A DNA stretch of 64,000 bases from the NCBI RefSeq assembly GCF_950023065.1, contig NC_088679.1, positions 66,030,001-66,094,000 on the forward strand, given 5' to 3'. This document shows positions 21,970-35,115 of the stretch, one piece after another. The notes below the pieces were generated by a model. It did not search any database, was not told the DNA's origin, and was given only the letters and a program-made list of their open reading frames with translations. Made by a program: the position numbers and the translations under genes. Position 1 is the stretch's first letter, and the number at the start of each line of letters is the position of its first letter. The stretch comes from Planococcus citri. Taxonomy: Eukaryota; Arthropoda; Insecta; Hemiptera; Pseudococcidae.

Positions 21970-22989
21970 TAGTGGTGTTGATATATCGATATCTTAAACG
22001 ATATATCGATATGAGATCCAATATCGACATATCGATATGAAAAATCAATATCGACGATATATCGTATCGTCAAAAATTGAGGAAAAAATGCACGAAAACA
22101 GCCAAAAATATGAGTAAAAATTGAAATTAGAAAGAAATTTTTAAAATTTTTTCAAAAAAAAATTTTCTCACTTTTTTAAAAATCTATAAGGTGCACCGGG
22201 GAAAGTCAGAATGATTTTTCGCAATTTCAACTTTGACCAGCTGTTACTCGCCTTCTAATGAACCAATATGGATGAAATTTATTATGTAGGTTCCCATAAG
22301 GGTTCTTAACCTATGGTAAAAATTTGAGCGCGATTGACACAGTAGCTTTCGCTCAGTGGAATAAAATATAAACTGTCCTGACTTACCCCAATTGGGGGAA
22401 GTCAGAACAGGCTAAACTTTGCAGAGGCGTAGATCACAAACCGAGCGTCCTAGAAAAATTGCTTAGAATCAAAATTGTAGAGAATTTAATTCTCTTTGAG
22501 ATCACTCTCATCAGATTTTCACTAGGACGCACGGTTCGTCCGCTATATGCGAAAAACTAAGAAATAGAAAGTCTGTATTTTAGACCAAATTCAAAATAAG
22601 TTCAAAACAACAACAAAATACAATTGAACCAAAGACATCTAAAATGAAACTGAATCGCGAAAATTTTTATGCCGTTATGAAGTAGGGGCAGTACCCTCAA
22701 GTCACCTTTAGTGGCACTTCGCCAGATATAAACCTCTAGGCGCTAGAGCAAGTTTTCTAACTTACCCCGAATTCCAACTTCCCCCGGTGCACCTTAAAAA
22801 AAACTTTTTGTCGCACCAAATTTTTTGCAGTTGTTAATTTGCAATTTAAATGACTGAGTATACAAATGGGAAAAATAGGTACTTTCAAGGCAATATTGAA
22901 GATATCGATATATCGTCGATATATCGATATCTGTTGGAAAAATATCGTGATATATCGATATAAAATTTTTCTAAATATCAACATCACTA
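21970..22989. mobile_element. Non-autonomous hAT-like transposon with 8-bp target duplication
   Basis: The ends TAGTGGTGTTGATAT and (inverted) TAGTGATGTTGATAT are flanked by the direct 8-bp repeat ATTCCTCC at 21962-21969 and 22990-22997, the hAT signature. Each end carries three copies of TATCGATA (21984, 22004, 22030; 22903, 22922, 22953), presumably subterminal transposase sites. No transposase frame is present. Another element (22189-22794) is nested inside. Confidence 0.85.
22189..22794. mobile_element. Nested TA-flanked DNA element inside the hAT-like transposon
   Basis: The inverted ends AGGTGCACCGGGG and CCCCGGTGCACCT lie between TA dinucleotides, the duplication pattern of Tc1/mariner-type insertion. 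The inside has GGGGAAGTCAGAACAGG and GGGGAAAGTCAGAATG motifs. No transposase was found. Confidence 0.7.
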
Positions 22990-22997
22990 ATTCCTCC

Positions 22998-25559
22998 ATT
23001 CCACGAGGTACGACACGATTCCACGTTCAAGATCAACGATGCACTTTTTTCGGATCAGCGTCGCGACGCGCAGGAAATTTTTAAAACTTTGTACGTACTG
23101 CGCATGCGCAACGACGGAAAAACTTTTTTCGAGGAAAATGTCAACCCCGTTTTCATTTGTCTTTGATTTTTTTTTATTCGAGTAATGCAGTGTTACCTGA
23201 TCAGCGTACTGAAAATAAATCATTCCCAAGCCATAAATTGAACATCGTTTTGTTATTTTTTCAATGATCAAAGCTTCAAAGGTGTTGAAAAATTACTTTA
23301 GCTCATTAACAATTAGCAAAGTAATGAAAAAATGAAATTAATCAATGGATTTTATTCAGGAATTGGAATTTTCAACGAGTTTGACTTTGATTTGACGTTT
23401 TACTAAATTCAATGGTAACATTGCTCAATGAAAACAAAAATTCTCCAAGCTGATAAAATTGTTGAAAATTGTCGAAAATTTGTTGAAAAGTGGACCAAGT
23501 TTTTCCTTTTTCGTTGAAATTTATTTTTTAAGCAAAGTTCGCGGCTCCTGGTTAAAATTCTAGAATTTAATGCGGTACGGACATGGATTTTGATTATGAA
23601 AACAGTAAGTGAATCTGCGAGAGAATGTTTTAATTAGACGGATTTTTCGATGGTATTTAGTCTACATAGATCTTGACGTACAGTATATATGAGATTTTTC
23701 TCTGAACAAATATACACACGTAGAGAACGAAACCGATGGTTTGTTTCTTTTTACTGAAGAAAACGTATACATCGCGTCGATTTTATTTATAGTCGGTTTA
23801 TGGTAGTTTTACATTTAGCTTTATCGAATAATGCGAAATGCGAATGTGTAATTGACGAGTGTTCTTCATACTTTTGGTATTCTTTCGATATAGGTTGCCA
23901 GAAGTCGTAATTTTTTGTGGCTATTTTTATAAAAATTTCTCGAAAAATGGTTCGCTGTATCGATACATTCGCCTTCGTCTCAATAGTACATATAGGATAG
24001 AGGTGGCGCTTAATGGTATTCGAACCGTATTCCTCTCTTTATGAGGTTGTTTTCTCCTTTTGACGAGTGTAGGTTGTGCCAAAGATAAGTATATGTTCCA
24101 GAAATTGAAAAGTATAGCAAAAAATATGCTGTTGTTCCCAATTATCGTCGATTAACGATTATACAGGATGAGGAAATTTTGAGTCGTTGAGAAAATTCAA
24201 GAGTATGAATGAAGTTTCGAAGCGATTTTGAGCGGAATGTAGAAATTCTGAGTGTTGAGATTGTTGAGAACGTCGTCGAGGGCGTTGTGTGAGAATTTCT
24301 TAATAATTTGGATTTTCATTTTTCAATTTGAAACCTCGAGAAAGTGTGAGCATATTATGAGGACTTTGATGAATCGTGTAGTTCAAATGAGAGGAGATAC
24401 CTTAACTGAGGCTTGTTTTTTTTTGATCTTCGAATCAAAAATCGATGGTATCGCTCTGAGAAACATCACCTCTTCGAAAAATACAGCAATTATGAAAAGC
24501 TACAGATTTATGCAAGTTTTAAAAAAATGATTCCCCAATTTTTAGCATTTTTCACTTTTTGGGAACTTTTTTGGCGATATTTCTGGTCAAATTTACAGAT
24601 TTAGACTTCAGGGAAATGCTATTCAATTTCGAACCCTGAAGTGACATTTATTTTCCAAGTGATGAGTTGATTTGATGGCAGATTATCGGTCATTGATTCT
24701 CACTTCCTAATAGCTCATTTGCTTTACACGATTCGCGTTTAGGATACATCTTGAGCACATATTAGCAATATGAGAGCTGTATTGCTCAACTTATAGCTGC
24801 TGAATAGAAATAATGTTGATGATTCAAGGGGTATCTCCGTCCTTCCATGTGGCACGATGCCTAGTTTTATAGCTTGTCACACAATTTCTTTTTATTCACT
24901 GTTTCAACGTTCAAAAATTGATGAAATTTGACTGTAATGTTTCAAATATTACGCTATCGTGGAGCCTGGAGGGCCATTAGGGTAGATGTAAAGCTGTCCT
25001 GTTAAAAAATAGAGGGTTTTATGAGAGTTTTGACTTTTTATTGCTCACAAATCGCAAAAACTGATGAAGAAAAACATATGAATTTTTGACTTTTCTGATC
25101 GTATGTACTATTTCAGTTTCAATTCAGTTTTGAAGCCGGATTTTTACATCATTTGAGACAGTTATACATATTTTCTAGAAATCCAAATTCTCCAGAAAAA
25201 CAGACGTGGTACTTGTCGAAAAAATGATCAAGATTGCTGCAATTCAGTCAGATGTTCCAATTTTTTGGAGCACTATTTTTTCAATTCTTCAAAATAAAAT
25301 CCCCCCCCCCTCCGGTGCCTTTGAAATAATACTCTTCCTCACGTATGGCAGTTGGAATATGACCTGAAAATATGGTTTCCAGAGATTCGGGAGTCAATTA
25401 TTTCATAGATACTTTTCGGTTTTTTTTATGACCATTTTTTCGCAAAATCTTGAGTCTTGAAAGTGCCTTTTTCTCACTCATATCATGATAGATGGATTGT
25501 GATGAAAATAGAAGATTCTCAGAGTTACAGCTATACCTAAATTCTAATTCTCGACAGAA
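22998..25559. other. No gene seen; unique then AT-rich intronic sequence
   Basis: 23000-24400 is largely non-repetitive; after that T-rich sequence with a C10 run near 25302-25311 leads into the repeat tract. No exon was recognised. Confidence 0.45.
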
Positions 25560-26210
25560 TGTTCAGTCTGAAAAATAGGCAAAGAAATCTTTCTGTTTGC
25601 TGAAATCGTCGAAGTCTGATTTTTTGCCAAAATATGCCTCGTTTTTAACAGGATTTGCTTAAAATTTCCACTTTTTGGCTGAAAATTACCTAACAAAATC
25701 CACTTTTCTCGAGAATTTTCAAAAAGCCCTACTTCCTGCTAAAATTGTCAGTCTTGCTTTTTACAAAAATGTTCCGAAATACGAGTAGCTTCACTTTTTC
25801 AACAAAAAAAAATCAAACAAACAAACAGAGTTTCAAGTTTTTGCCAAAAATTTTCTATAAACGTTACTTTTTTGTCAAAAATTACTGAAAAAAATCTTGT
25901 CTTCTGCTAAAATTGTCTACGTCTCCTTTTAGGTCAAAAATTGAAAAAAAAACTCACGTTTTTCAAAAGTTGCCCAAGTCGTAATTTCCAAAAATCCTTG
26001 CTTGCTAAAGTTGTCATTTCCTGTCATGTTTCTTCTGGTGTTTTTTTTTTTTTTTTTTTGCAAATGTTTTGCTCACGTTTTGCAACTTTTTGATTAGTTT
26101 TTGGTTACTAAAGTTACTTTTTTTTTTGAGGAAAAAATGAGCACGAGTTTTGAAAAATTGGGTAAGGTTTTTTAAATGAAATATCATTTTAGCATTTGTC
26201 AATTTTTAAG
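25560..26210 (-). repeat. Minisatellite tract of the GACTTTTTGGCAATTTT family, minus orientation, with head
   Basis: Units read as reverse complements of those at 6190 and 11120 (for example CTAAAATTGTC, TTTTGCCAAAAATT). The head module appears inverted at 26051-26120 (GCTCACGTTTTGCAACTTTTT and TTGGTTACTAAAGTTACTT), at the expected end of the tract. Confidence 0.7.
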
Positions 26211-26429
26211 CAGGACAAAGTCGATGTTATGGAAACTAAAAAATAATCTATGATTTTACGTAAAATTTTGAGAGAAAAAATTTGAAAAAAAATTCTATTT
26301 TCAAGTATTTTCCATTTCGATAAAAATTGTTGGTATCGTTGTGTTTCGATCGATTTCTTGATCCTATTGGTGATCGATATTGATGATAAGAAGTCGATTC
26401 AGTCAAGCGAATTGATTATTTGATCGAAT

Positions 26430-27789
26430 CAGGGTGTCTAACAGTCCTTCTGGTCCTTCTAGGTCAGTAAAAGTTTGTCTTTTTTGCCTATATGGCTTCT
26501 TCTTTTCAAAAAAGTCAGTAAAACTTCCTCCTTTTTGCCCGAATGGCGTTCTTTTTTTCCAAATTTTCAAATAATTCTGTCACTTAATCAACATATCAGG
26601 AATGGCGTTGTATTACGTCTCATTTTATCAATTTTCCACAGCTTTCGCCATCGCTTCGCTCGGGCTAGATCATTTTTCCTTTCTTTTCTCGAGCCGAAGT
26701 TAGAGGGTAGAAAAATTGACTCCTCAAATCAAAAATAATGCTGGTTTACCCCTCAGGAATTGTGAATTTTCGAAATTTTTTGCCCTCGCTTCGGTCGGGC
26801 GTTTACTTATGTTTTTAAAAATGATAAGTTAAATACCAACCTTGTGTTATTTTCTGAAAACATTTAAAATTTGAAAATTTTGAAGCTATGAAAATCAACT
26901 TAGTGCATGATAAATGATGTTTTACGTTTTGAATTATCGGTTTTTCACAGCTTTCACCCTCGCATCGCTCGATCAGATTTGAATTCTACTACATCAATTT
27001 TCAAACATTTTCTAGAATGGAAAAATCAACTCGAGAATTTCCAAAAACATAATCCAATCAATGAAAAAATTAAAAAAAAATTTTATTCGACATTTTTGTT
27101 TCCAACTTCCCTTTAAAAAAAATGGTTCGAACCACATCTGGTCAATTATTTGGGAAAATCTTGGTGTGAAGGGGGGAGTGTAGAGTAAATAATTGGGAAA
27201 ATTTAGCGAGAAAAGTTTGAAGAATTTCTCAGTCTCACCCCCCCCCCCCCTACCCATCACTCACCACACATCGATTCGTCGCGCCTCTGAAAATAAAATG
27301 TAATGTTTATATGTACAAATATATGGAACGTTTTGTGCTCGCCTCTGATTTTTACATTATAAATTTTTTAAATGACTTTTTTGATCACTTTTTGGTTATT
27401 TAAGTTACTTTTTTCAGAAAAATTTGAGTACAATCCCTGATATTAAAAATTTTCATTGAAATAGTATCCTAATAATTATTCAATTCTTATGTCTAAAAAG
27501 AACTTGAAAATAATGGCGTGTGAAAAAAATATGAAAAAGGTACGAAGTTTTTGTTTTTTGGATTTGATATACCTACACCAGACACCCTGGACCTGGATAA
27601 GAAACTGATGAGGTCTACCTGAATATTATTAATTTTTTCGTTTCTTTTAAAAATTATAAATTTTTGAAGTTTTTTTTTTGGCAATTTTGTAAAAATGAAT
27701 GGGGAGGGGTATCAATTGGTACATTTCCAATTTTGCAGTCCTTCCGAAAGGTCCTTCTTTTTAGTTTTCAGATTTGGTTAGACACCCTG
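26430..27789. mobile_element. DNA element with CAGGGTGTCTAACAG ends, possibly composite
   Basis: It starts CAGGGTGTCTAACAGTCC and ends GGTTAGACACCCTG. A second end, CCAGACACCCTG, finishes at 27589, so two members may overlap. The inside has three copies of a GC-rich module (near 26646, 26782 and 26956: GCCATCGCTTCGCTCGGGC and variants), an inverted piece of the GTAACC head near 27370-27410, and a C11 run near 27239. No transposase and no matching target duplication were found. Confidence 0.55.
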
Positions 27790-30539
27790 TGACGATGGAG
27801 TCGAGCTGATTTGGATGAATTTTTCGCGACACGAGAGAAGCTAACTTCATCATTTCAAATTCTGATAAATTTTCAACTGTGGTTTATCAAGTTTTTCCCA
27901 TACTCGGAAATGATTAGTCTTTCACAACTGACAACTACGAATAAAATAGCCCAGATCAAGCCACGTGTCCTCCTAATGCTTCGACCAATTGAGCAAAAAT
28001 AGAAAAAAATCGTCAATTTTCAATCCAACATTGACCATACTACTTATAACTTGCATGTCATTGACCTGTACCTTTTTCTTTGAGACCTGTTCCTCGTAAT
28101 TTTCTACCTGTATTTTCCCTCTTTCGAAAAATATCACGTTTGGACACGACGAAAACGTGCTTATCGCGTTGAATATTACGTAGAAAAATACAATTCACAC
28201 GAGTACCTACTACCTACACGATTTTCGAGATACCTATTCCAAATAGAAATACTCGACGAGTATATTCTTATGTGCATTTGATTTCAATGTAACCAATAGG
28301 TAAACGAAGAGAACGCCATCGAAACCTATTCGACTCAAAATGTTATCTCTAAACCCAGGATAAGATTCCCAATACTCGATTCAATAAGCATTTATATCAC
28401 TAAACAATAGACCTATCCAACGTCATCGTTTTAACCTCGATAAGTATTCATCATTTTTCATTTCTGCTCGGCGCGTTGATTTTCAGCGTATAAGAATTCG
28501 ACGTATGGTATTGGTATTTTTCCTTCTAGAGTATTCTTTTATGAAAAACTATATACCTAGAGAGAGACCTAACCATGTCCTTGGTAAATTGAATAATTTC
28601 ACACGTCGCATCGTATACCTATACCCATACCCACATCGATATATTGTAAAAATATACGCTAACAACGCTACTGTGTGCTCGAAATGAAACCGCATGTCAC
28701 GTCACAACACAAACAATATTCCACTGACAAGTAGAATTTCGTAGGTACTAGGTACCCCTTAATTAATCTGGTTCAAAACGAAAAAAAAAGTAGGTAATAA
28801 TTTCCTCCTCATTTTCGCGTCGCACCTTGCGACACTACCGCGGCGATTTTCAATAAAAATACGACCGAGACTTAATTAGTGTCTCGAATAATATATTCAA
28901 ATTGCATTATTCAAAGTCATATCTCATTTGAATTTTTTCCCCCTAGCGTTACGTCAGTCAGCTTTATGTACATATAGCTCAAAGCTTCGACGACTCGTTC
29001 AACGCGCGATTATGCAACTACGACAAAGAGACGAAAAATGAAAATTTTCTTCTACTTCCGCTGAAGGAGCGGGAGGGGGAGGGAGGGTGGTGGGGGTTGC
29101 CTCACTTCTATGGTTTTGGAAAACCCTGGTACCGAGTGTTTACAAGATGTTGAACGGCGCGAAAAATCGCGCTTCTGTTTTCGCCTCATTTATTATTCAA
29201 TCGAGTTGGAAAAAGAAGCGGAAAAAACAACGTCATTGGACGATAATCGGTTTCGATATTCCGTCATCTGAATGTACGTCTACGTACGTCGTTGTGTTCT
29301 TTCTCTCTTCCACGTCCCAAAATAGGTACACATCGCGATACCTTGGCTGTAGGGTATTTATATGAGGATATAGTTTGTTATACCTTCGATCAAGACAGAC
29401 ATGGTGTTATGCACACAAACACAGACACACACACCAAGTCCAAAGATGATTTCCATTTCAAATTGGAATAATGTCGGTGCAACGTCGAACCAACGGTTTC
29501 TCACCAGTGACCCCAACAAACTAAACTAATTAAATCAATCCGCATTTCATTACAATAAATTCTCTTCAACCCTAAACCGATCAAAAAGCTGACGTCTAGT
29601 TTACTCTATTACACAACAAATGTGCATTCTCTAACAATTTGGAATTGATTGTTGTTTTATCGTATTGTATCAATGACGTATTAGAACAGTTTAGAAGGGT
29701 AAAGACATTCTATAATAATACGAAACAGCTCAAGATAACATAGACGAAATAATCATGGAAAGCTTATAATCACACTACCAAAAACTTCTATCACTTTTGG
29801 TCGTAATTTTTTCACTTCATGTTCGGCGAAGGAAACGAACAAAAATATTCACTCGCCTGAAAATAGAGCCGAGGAAAAACACGACAGAGAGTCGTTTGTT
29901 ATCTGCTATCCACTGTTTAATTTCACAAACGACGTCGCATCATCAAAAATACATACGATAACGACATAATTGATAGACTAGTTCATCGTCGAAATCTCAG
30001 GAAGTAGTTGAAATAAAAACTGATAAGTGGACAAAATCCATTCCATATCAACGATCGTCGCTTCACCACATTGCTAAGAATGATATTTACCACATTGAAA
30101 TGACAAACACGAGCAGCAGCGCAGCGAAGCAAAATGATTCACTCTACATTGCTCGTGTTTCATTTTTTCATCCACATTATCGTCACATCATCGTAATGGG
30201 TTAATATGTACGATACATAATGAATGACCCTGAAATAATATGCATATTTCGAGAACTACATGACTTCTATAAGTTCTATACCAAGCACGTACTTACATAT
30301 ACATACTAATACTAGGGGGTACCTTATTTTCCAAAGTTGTAATTTTCCACCTACCCACCCCCCCCCCCCCCAATTGTTACCTCGGATGAGCAAATAATTC
30401 CCTATTTTTATTTTTCCCCTTTTTGCAAAAAAAAAAAAAAAAAAATGGTAGTTCCCAAGTTGAAAAAAATCAAAAAAGTTCAATTTATCAAAATTCTTTG
30501 TTTTTGCGTCAGAATATTTCTAAACAATTCCCTTTTCTA
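27790..30539. other. No gene seen; largely unique, CpG-richer region
   Basis: Non-repetitive to about 30200, then T/A-rich with a C14 run (about 30359-30372) and an A run. The 92-codon frame at 29087-29365 has no recognisable domain. Possible intronic regulatory DNA. Confidence 0.4.
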
Positions 30540-31110
30540 GAAAAAACTTTCTCCGGTCCTTCAAATTTTTGTTGACCTCTTAGAAAAGAGCCCCTCAATG
30601 GTGAAGAAATCAGAAATGCATCAGAATAATTCGAAATCAGGGATTTTTTTTAGAAATATCTCAATTCTACATTAGAATTGTTCATCATAACCTCATTTTC
30701 AAGAAAACCTCTTCATTGGATCCCTCAATGATGTTAGCTCTCTTATATTGCCCCCCCCCAAATTTGAGAAAAATACAAAAAGATGAAAAATTGATGTCTG
30801 GGGATATTTTTTTTTTTTAATTTCATTTATGGGCAGTATCTTTCTGAACAAGCACAGTTTCAGGAAAAACATTCCATGGGTCTCCCAAATGATGTAATGG
30901 TTTCTTTAAGTCCCTCAAAGTCGAAAAGAATGAGCAAAAAAAAATATGAAAAATTGATACTTGTAGAAATGTTTTGAAAATGTTTCATTTCTGGGCAGAT
31001 TGCTTTTAAATAACCACATTTTAAGTCAACGTTTAAGTGTTAAAGAAAAATCCTCCCTTAGTCCTCCAAATGATGTTGGTCCACTTGCATGCAGCTTGCT
31101 GAAAGTAGTG
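30540..31110. repeat. Degenerate tandem repeat, unit about 170 bp
   Basis: Blocks with CCCTCAATGATGTTAG, CTCCCAAATGATGTAATGG and CCTCCAAATGATGTTGG follow each other with similar flanks (GGGCAGAT/GGGCAGTA, GAAAAATTGAT). Confidence 0.55.
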
Positions 31111-31687
31111 AAAAGGTAGTGATTTTGAAAGTCTATAGTAAAAGTAATGAAAAAGTAATGATTTTCAGCAATTTTGCTGGAGAGGTAGTAAAAAATGTAA
31201 AAAAGTGGAATATCCGATTTTCGACTTGAAAAATATAAAAATCACTGCTAAAAATGAATTATAAAATCCTCCATCGCCCATTTTGGAAAAATAGTTGCGA
31301 AATGGCTTTTTGTAAATTTTTTTCTTCTTCATCAAAATGCCTAGCTCACACGTCTTGTTGCTTTTTTGGTTACTTGTTACTCTTTTCTACTTCATTAATT
31401 TTATTGCTTTTCGAGTTTCTTTTTTTTTTTGATAAAAATAAAGTACAAGCCATGCAAATGAAGAGCTTATTGAAAAAATAGCCGTTGATAGTTAACCAGT
31501 TTCTTTTTCAGGAGAGCCAAGCGCGCTCTTTGCGATTTCAATCGAAACTACACTCCTTCCTAATTCCTGGCTTACTGACAAACATTTCAACCGTGTTCAG
31601 TTTCTCAGTTCGGAGCTACGATGATTTTTATCAAACAACCACCTGACAAGGGCTACTTTTGCAATGAGCTCCTCAAATGTAATTTGT
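31111..31687. other. GTAGTGAAAA-rich stretch, then unique sequence; no gene seen
   Basis: 31095-31250 has repeated GTAGTGAAAAGGTAGTGA words like those in the 2518-2895 element. An acceptor-like TTTCTTTTTCAG ends at 31511 but no CELF-like coding follows. Confidence 0.45.
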
Positions 31688-32026
31688 CAAAATTACCCGT
31701 AATTTACCGAAATTACCCGTAATTTACCGAAATTACCCGTAATTTACCGAAATTACCCGTAATTTACCAAAATTACCCGTAATTTACTAAAATTACCGGT
31801 ATTTACCAAAATTACCCTGATTTACCAAAATTACTCTTATTTACCAAAATTACCCTTATTTACCAAAATCACCCGTAATTTACCAAAAAAAAAAAAAAAC
31901 AGTAATTTATCAAAATTACCCGTACCTAATTTACCAAAATTACCCTGATTTACCAAAATTACTCTTTATTTACCAAAATTACCCGTAATTTACCAAAAAA
32001 CAGTAATTTGCCAAAAAAAAAAAAAA
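31688..32026. repeat. 20-bp minisatellite (AAATTACCCGTAATTTACCG)n
   Basis: The first copies are identical 20-mers; later copies drift to AATTACCCTGATTTACC and carry A-run expansions near 31890 and 32010. There are no unique spacers. Confidence 0.88.
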
Positions 32027-34710
32027 TGTTCACTAAAAGATGTCTGTAATTTACTCATTAATACCCGCAGTTTACCAAAAATTAGGAACTTGTAATACCG
32101 TTGCAGTAATTCACCAAAAATGAACTACCAATTCACCAAAAGTTGCCGATAATTTGCCAAACTTATTTGATTTTTTCCAAATTTTTTGTATTAATCCTAA
32201 AATTGAAAAACCTTTTCCAAACCTGAAAAGTTGCTGAAAATTTGACCAAAACAGCGTGAAAAAATACCTTAAAAATTTCAAAAACATCACATACGAGTAC
32301 TTACCTTTGTTTGTATAAGTTCATAAAAATACTAATTCCCAATAAACAGCGCGCTGCTCTAATGATTTTCATAAATCGTACTCGGTTCGTATTTCTCTCT
32401 TTATGAATATCAAAAGCCGCGATGGAAATATTTCAGGAATTATACAGGAAGTAATCTAACAGTTTAAGCTGTATTTAGTGTACAAGGGTGGATTAGAGCT
32501 TCGTGTGATTTGTAGATATTGCACATGTAGTAATTTCGTGTAGAATTTGTTGAGAAGATAAACTGGAATTAATTTCATGCACGGTTATTGTTATGTATGT
32601 GCTTTTGAGGTTAGCAAGATGTGCCTCTAGCGCGCGGTTTTTGTATTTGCGAATAGTATTCCGGATGGATCTCGCAGTTATTCTTTTTCTATGGTGAAAG
32701 CTTCTTACCGAGGGTGCTAGAAATTCAGTCTGATTATTAGAGCTAAACGAAAGCTCGTGACGATAATGATAACGTAGGTAAATTTTCAAAATTTTTATTC
32801 ACCTTAAACGAGACTTTTCTGAAGGCTTAGCTTATACCTCTTCGAATTTCTGACCAATGCGACTTTCTTCTGATGCTGCTCGCCCACGCCGCCCTCCCCC
32901 TCGTGTAAAATGTAGAATATTTTCGAAAAAATAATACGAATTTTCAAGATCCAACGGTTGTTGTGACTCAAACCAGCAACCTCTTATGGTAGTTCTGAAT
33001 CGCCTTTTTGTTTTCATGTAGGTAGATGTGATCTTCGCGTGCCATCAAAGTTATTTCACGCTCAATTATTAATTTTATACTTACGAAATACAAAATAGAA
33101 AAAAGAAAAAAGCTAGCTCGGACTTTAACGTGGGTTTATTTTGTATCGACTCGGTCGAGTGTAAATATTTTCTCATTTTTTGCGTTTCGTCAGTGAAATT
33201 TTCCTCTTTTTTTCTACGTATCGTATCCTACCATCTATGTCTCTGTCTCGTTGTTGTTATTTTTCCTTTATCATTCTTCGCCCGTTAAGGTTCGAGTATA
33301 TGTATGAGAACACGTGTGTGTCGTAGAAGGCAAACAAATTAATGAGAAAAATTAAAAATTTATAGAAATACGTAGAAGTGGCGTTTGGGAAACTAGGCCA
33401 AATAATGTTGTCGAGACGAGGCACGTTTCTTTCCCTTCTATCGCCGACCATCTGTGTGAAAACTCGGACAAGGCGCCACAATGGGTAGCTGAATTTGAAT
33501 TGAACAATACGCGATACGAGTATACAGGGTGTTGAGATTTTAAGTTTTTTTTAAAGCCAAAAAATTTTATTTGGCGAGTTTTCACTGCAACTTGCAAATT
33601 AAAGTAGCTAGGAATAAATTTTGAAAAAAGAACCTTAATTTCAAGTACGAAAATGAAGAAAATGAACAGTTCATCAAAAAGTGCCCTGGATGAGAGGGGG
33701 GGGGGTGTGTCTCAGTTAATTTGTATGCAGCGAGAAATTTTGTTTCCTGGTAACTAAAAACGTACAAATGAGTATATTTTTTTGAATTTTAGTGGACATC
33801 TTGTGTGAGTAGAACGAATTAGTTTGTTCAAAATGTGATTACGAATAGAAATTTTGAAATCGATTTATTCGTCCTCGCTGGGCGTTTAAATTATTGAATC
33901 GGTTCGCGTGCAATTTTGAAGGGTAGGTATTCGATTGAAGGTAAAATAATACATATAAGAACGAGAAAGGGTTGCATTTGAGGACATGGAGTGCGTTTTA
34001 CGGGCGTGGCATTGTGTTGAGCAGATATATTTTAGACCTCGGTCTCAATCTATATGCAATAATATCGATTCTTTTGAAATTTCATTGTTTATTGTGAATG
34101 TTTTTGCAATGAAAGATGATGAAACTTTTTCAGGGGTTTTCAAATACTATGCAGCTGTACCTATTTGTAGTATTACTCTATTACATTATTTGATATCAAA
34201 TGAGGTGCCATAAAATTCTGCAGATTGAAAAAAAAATGGTGGTAAGAGAGACAATCCATTAGTTTCCTTTTCTTCTCATCATGTTTTTCTGTTCGGTGAT
34301 CTCTAATCTATTCTGTGATGGTTTTCTAATTGGTGAAAATTACCCTTTCAACTTCTCAGAGCAATTCATGGAAATTTAGTTGTAATTGTATATGAGAAAA
34401 ATTGAATTCAACTCATTGCTCAGTTTGAAAATTAAGGATTCCTTCAATTTCCTCAAAACATTCGAGTAGGGCCATCGAGAGCCGAGCGATGAGGGCCTGG
34501 GGCAAATATCATTTTGGGCCTCATTTCTAAAGCAGAAACAGAAGCTATAGCTTTTTTGGGGGGTTGGGGGTGTTGACTGAAAATTTGTCCACTGATGTGG
34601 GAGAAAAATATTTATTTTGCCAATTGATATAATAATGTCTAATGAAAATTTTTATTCAATTTTTTTTAATTTTTGGAAGTCTCAAATGTGAAATTTGTTT
34701 ATACTAAAAT
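32027..34710. other. No gene seen; mixed intronic sequence
   Basis: Diverged TTTACCAAAA words fade out by about 32300, then mostly unique sequence. CAGGGTGTTGAGATTTT at 33523 may be a solo transposon end. A G10 run lies near 33697. No exon was recognised. Confidence 0.45.
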
Positions 34711-35083
34711 CAGTGTTGTCCGTTTAAAACAGCACTGTATGTTTAAAACGTTTAAAACATCGAGAAAAAACAGACAGTGTTTAAAACAAAATTCTGTTTA
34801 AAATGGTTTTTTTCGTTTTGAACAAGTTTTTTTTCAACTCCAATTTCATAAAAAAACACGTTTTTTTCCCAATTTCTGGTTAAAAAAGTAGTGAAATTGA
34901 AGGAACTGAATTTTTAGATTTTCATTCTTCTTCCTATACTTCTTTTTAAAGGCAAATTTTGTGTTTTTATTTCAATTTTTAAATATTTATTGAGCCTTGT
35001 AGCTATTTTATGACATCACATCTTAAAAGTTGATACATTTGTTTTGTCTTTTAAAAAAAAAAACGTTTTTTTTTCCAACACTG
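34711..35083. mobile_element. hAT MITE with 8-bp target duplication
   Basis: The ends CAGTGTTGTCC and the inverse of CAGTGTTGGAA are flanked by ACTAAAAT at 34703-34710 and 35084-35091, an exact 8-bp duplication. The interior has several GTTTAAAAC words near the left end. It has no coding capacity. Confidence 0.87.
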
Positions 35084-35115
35084 ACTAAAATGATAGGTAA
35101 ACAAATTCGTCATAC

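Noticed and set aside
31498..31680. Acceptor-like TTTCTTTTTCAG before GAGAGCCAAGCG
   Set aside because: The following sequence does not match any CELF exon and no convincing donor closes an exon.
31688..32026. CRISPR-like array
   Set aside because: Units are contiguous 20-bp tandem copies with no unique spacers, in a eukaryotic intron.
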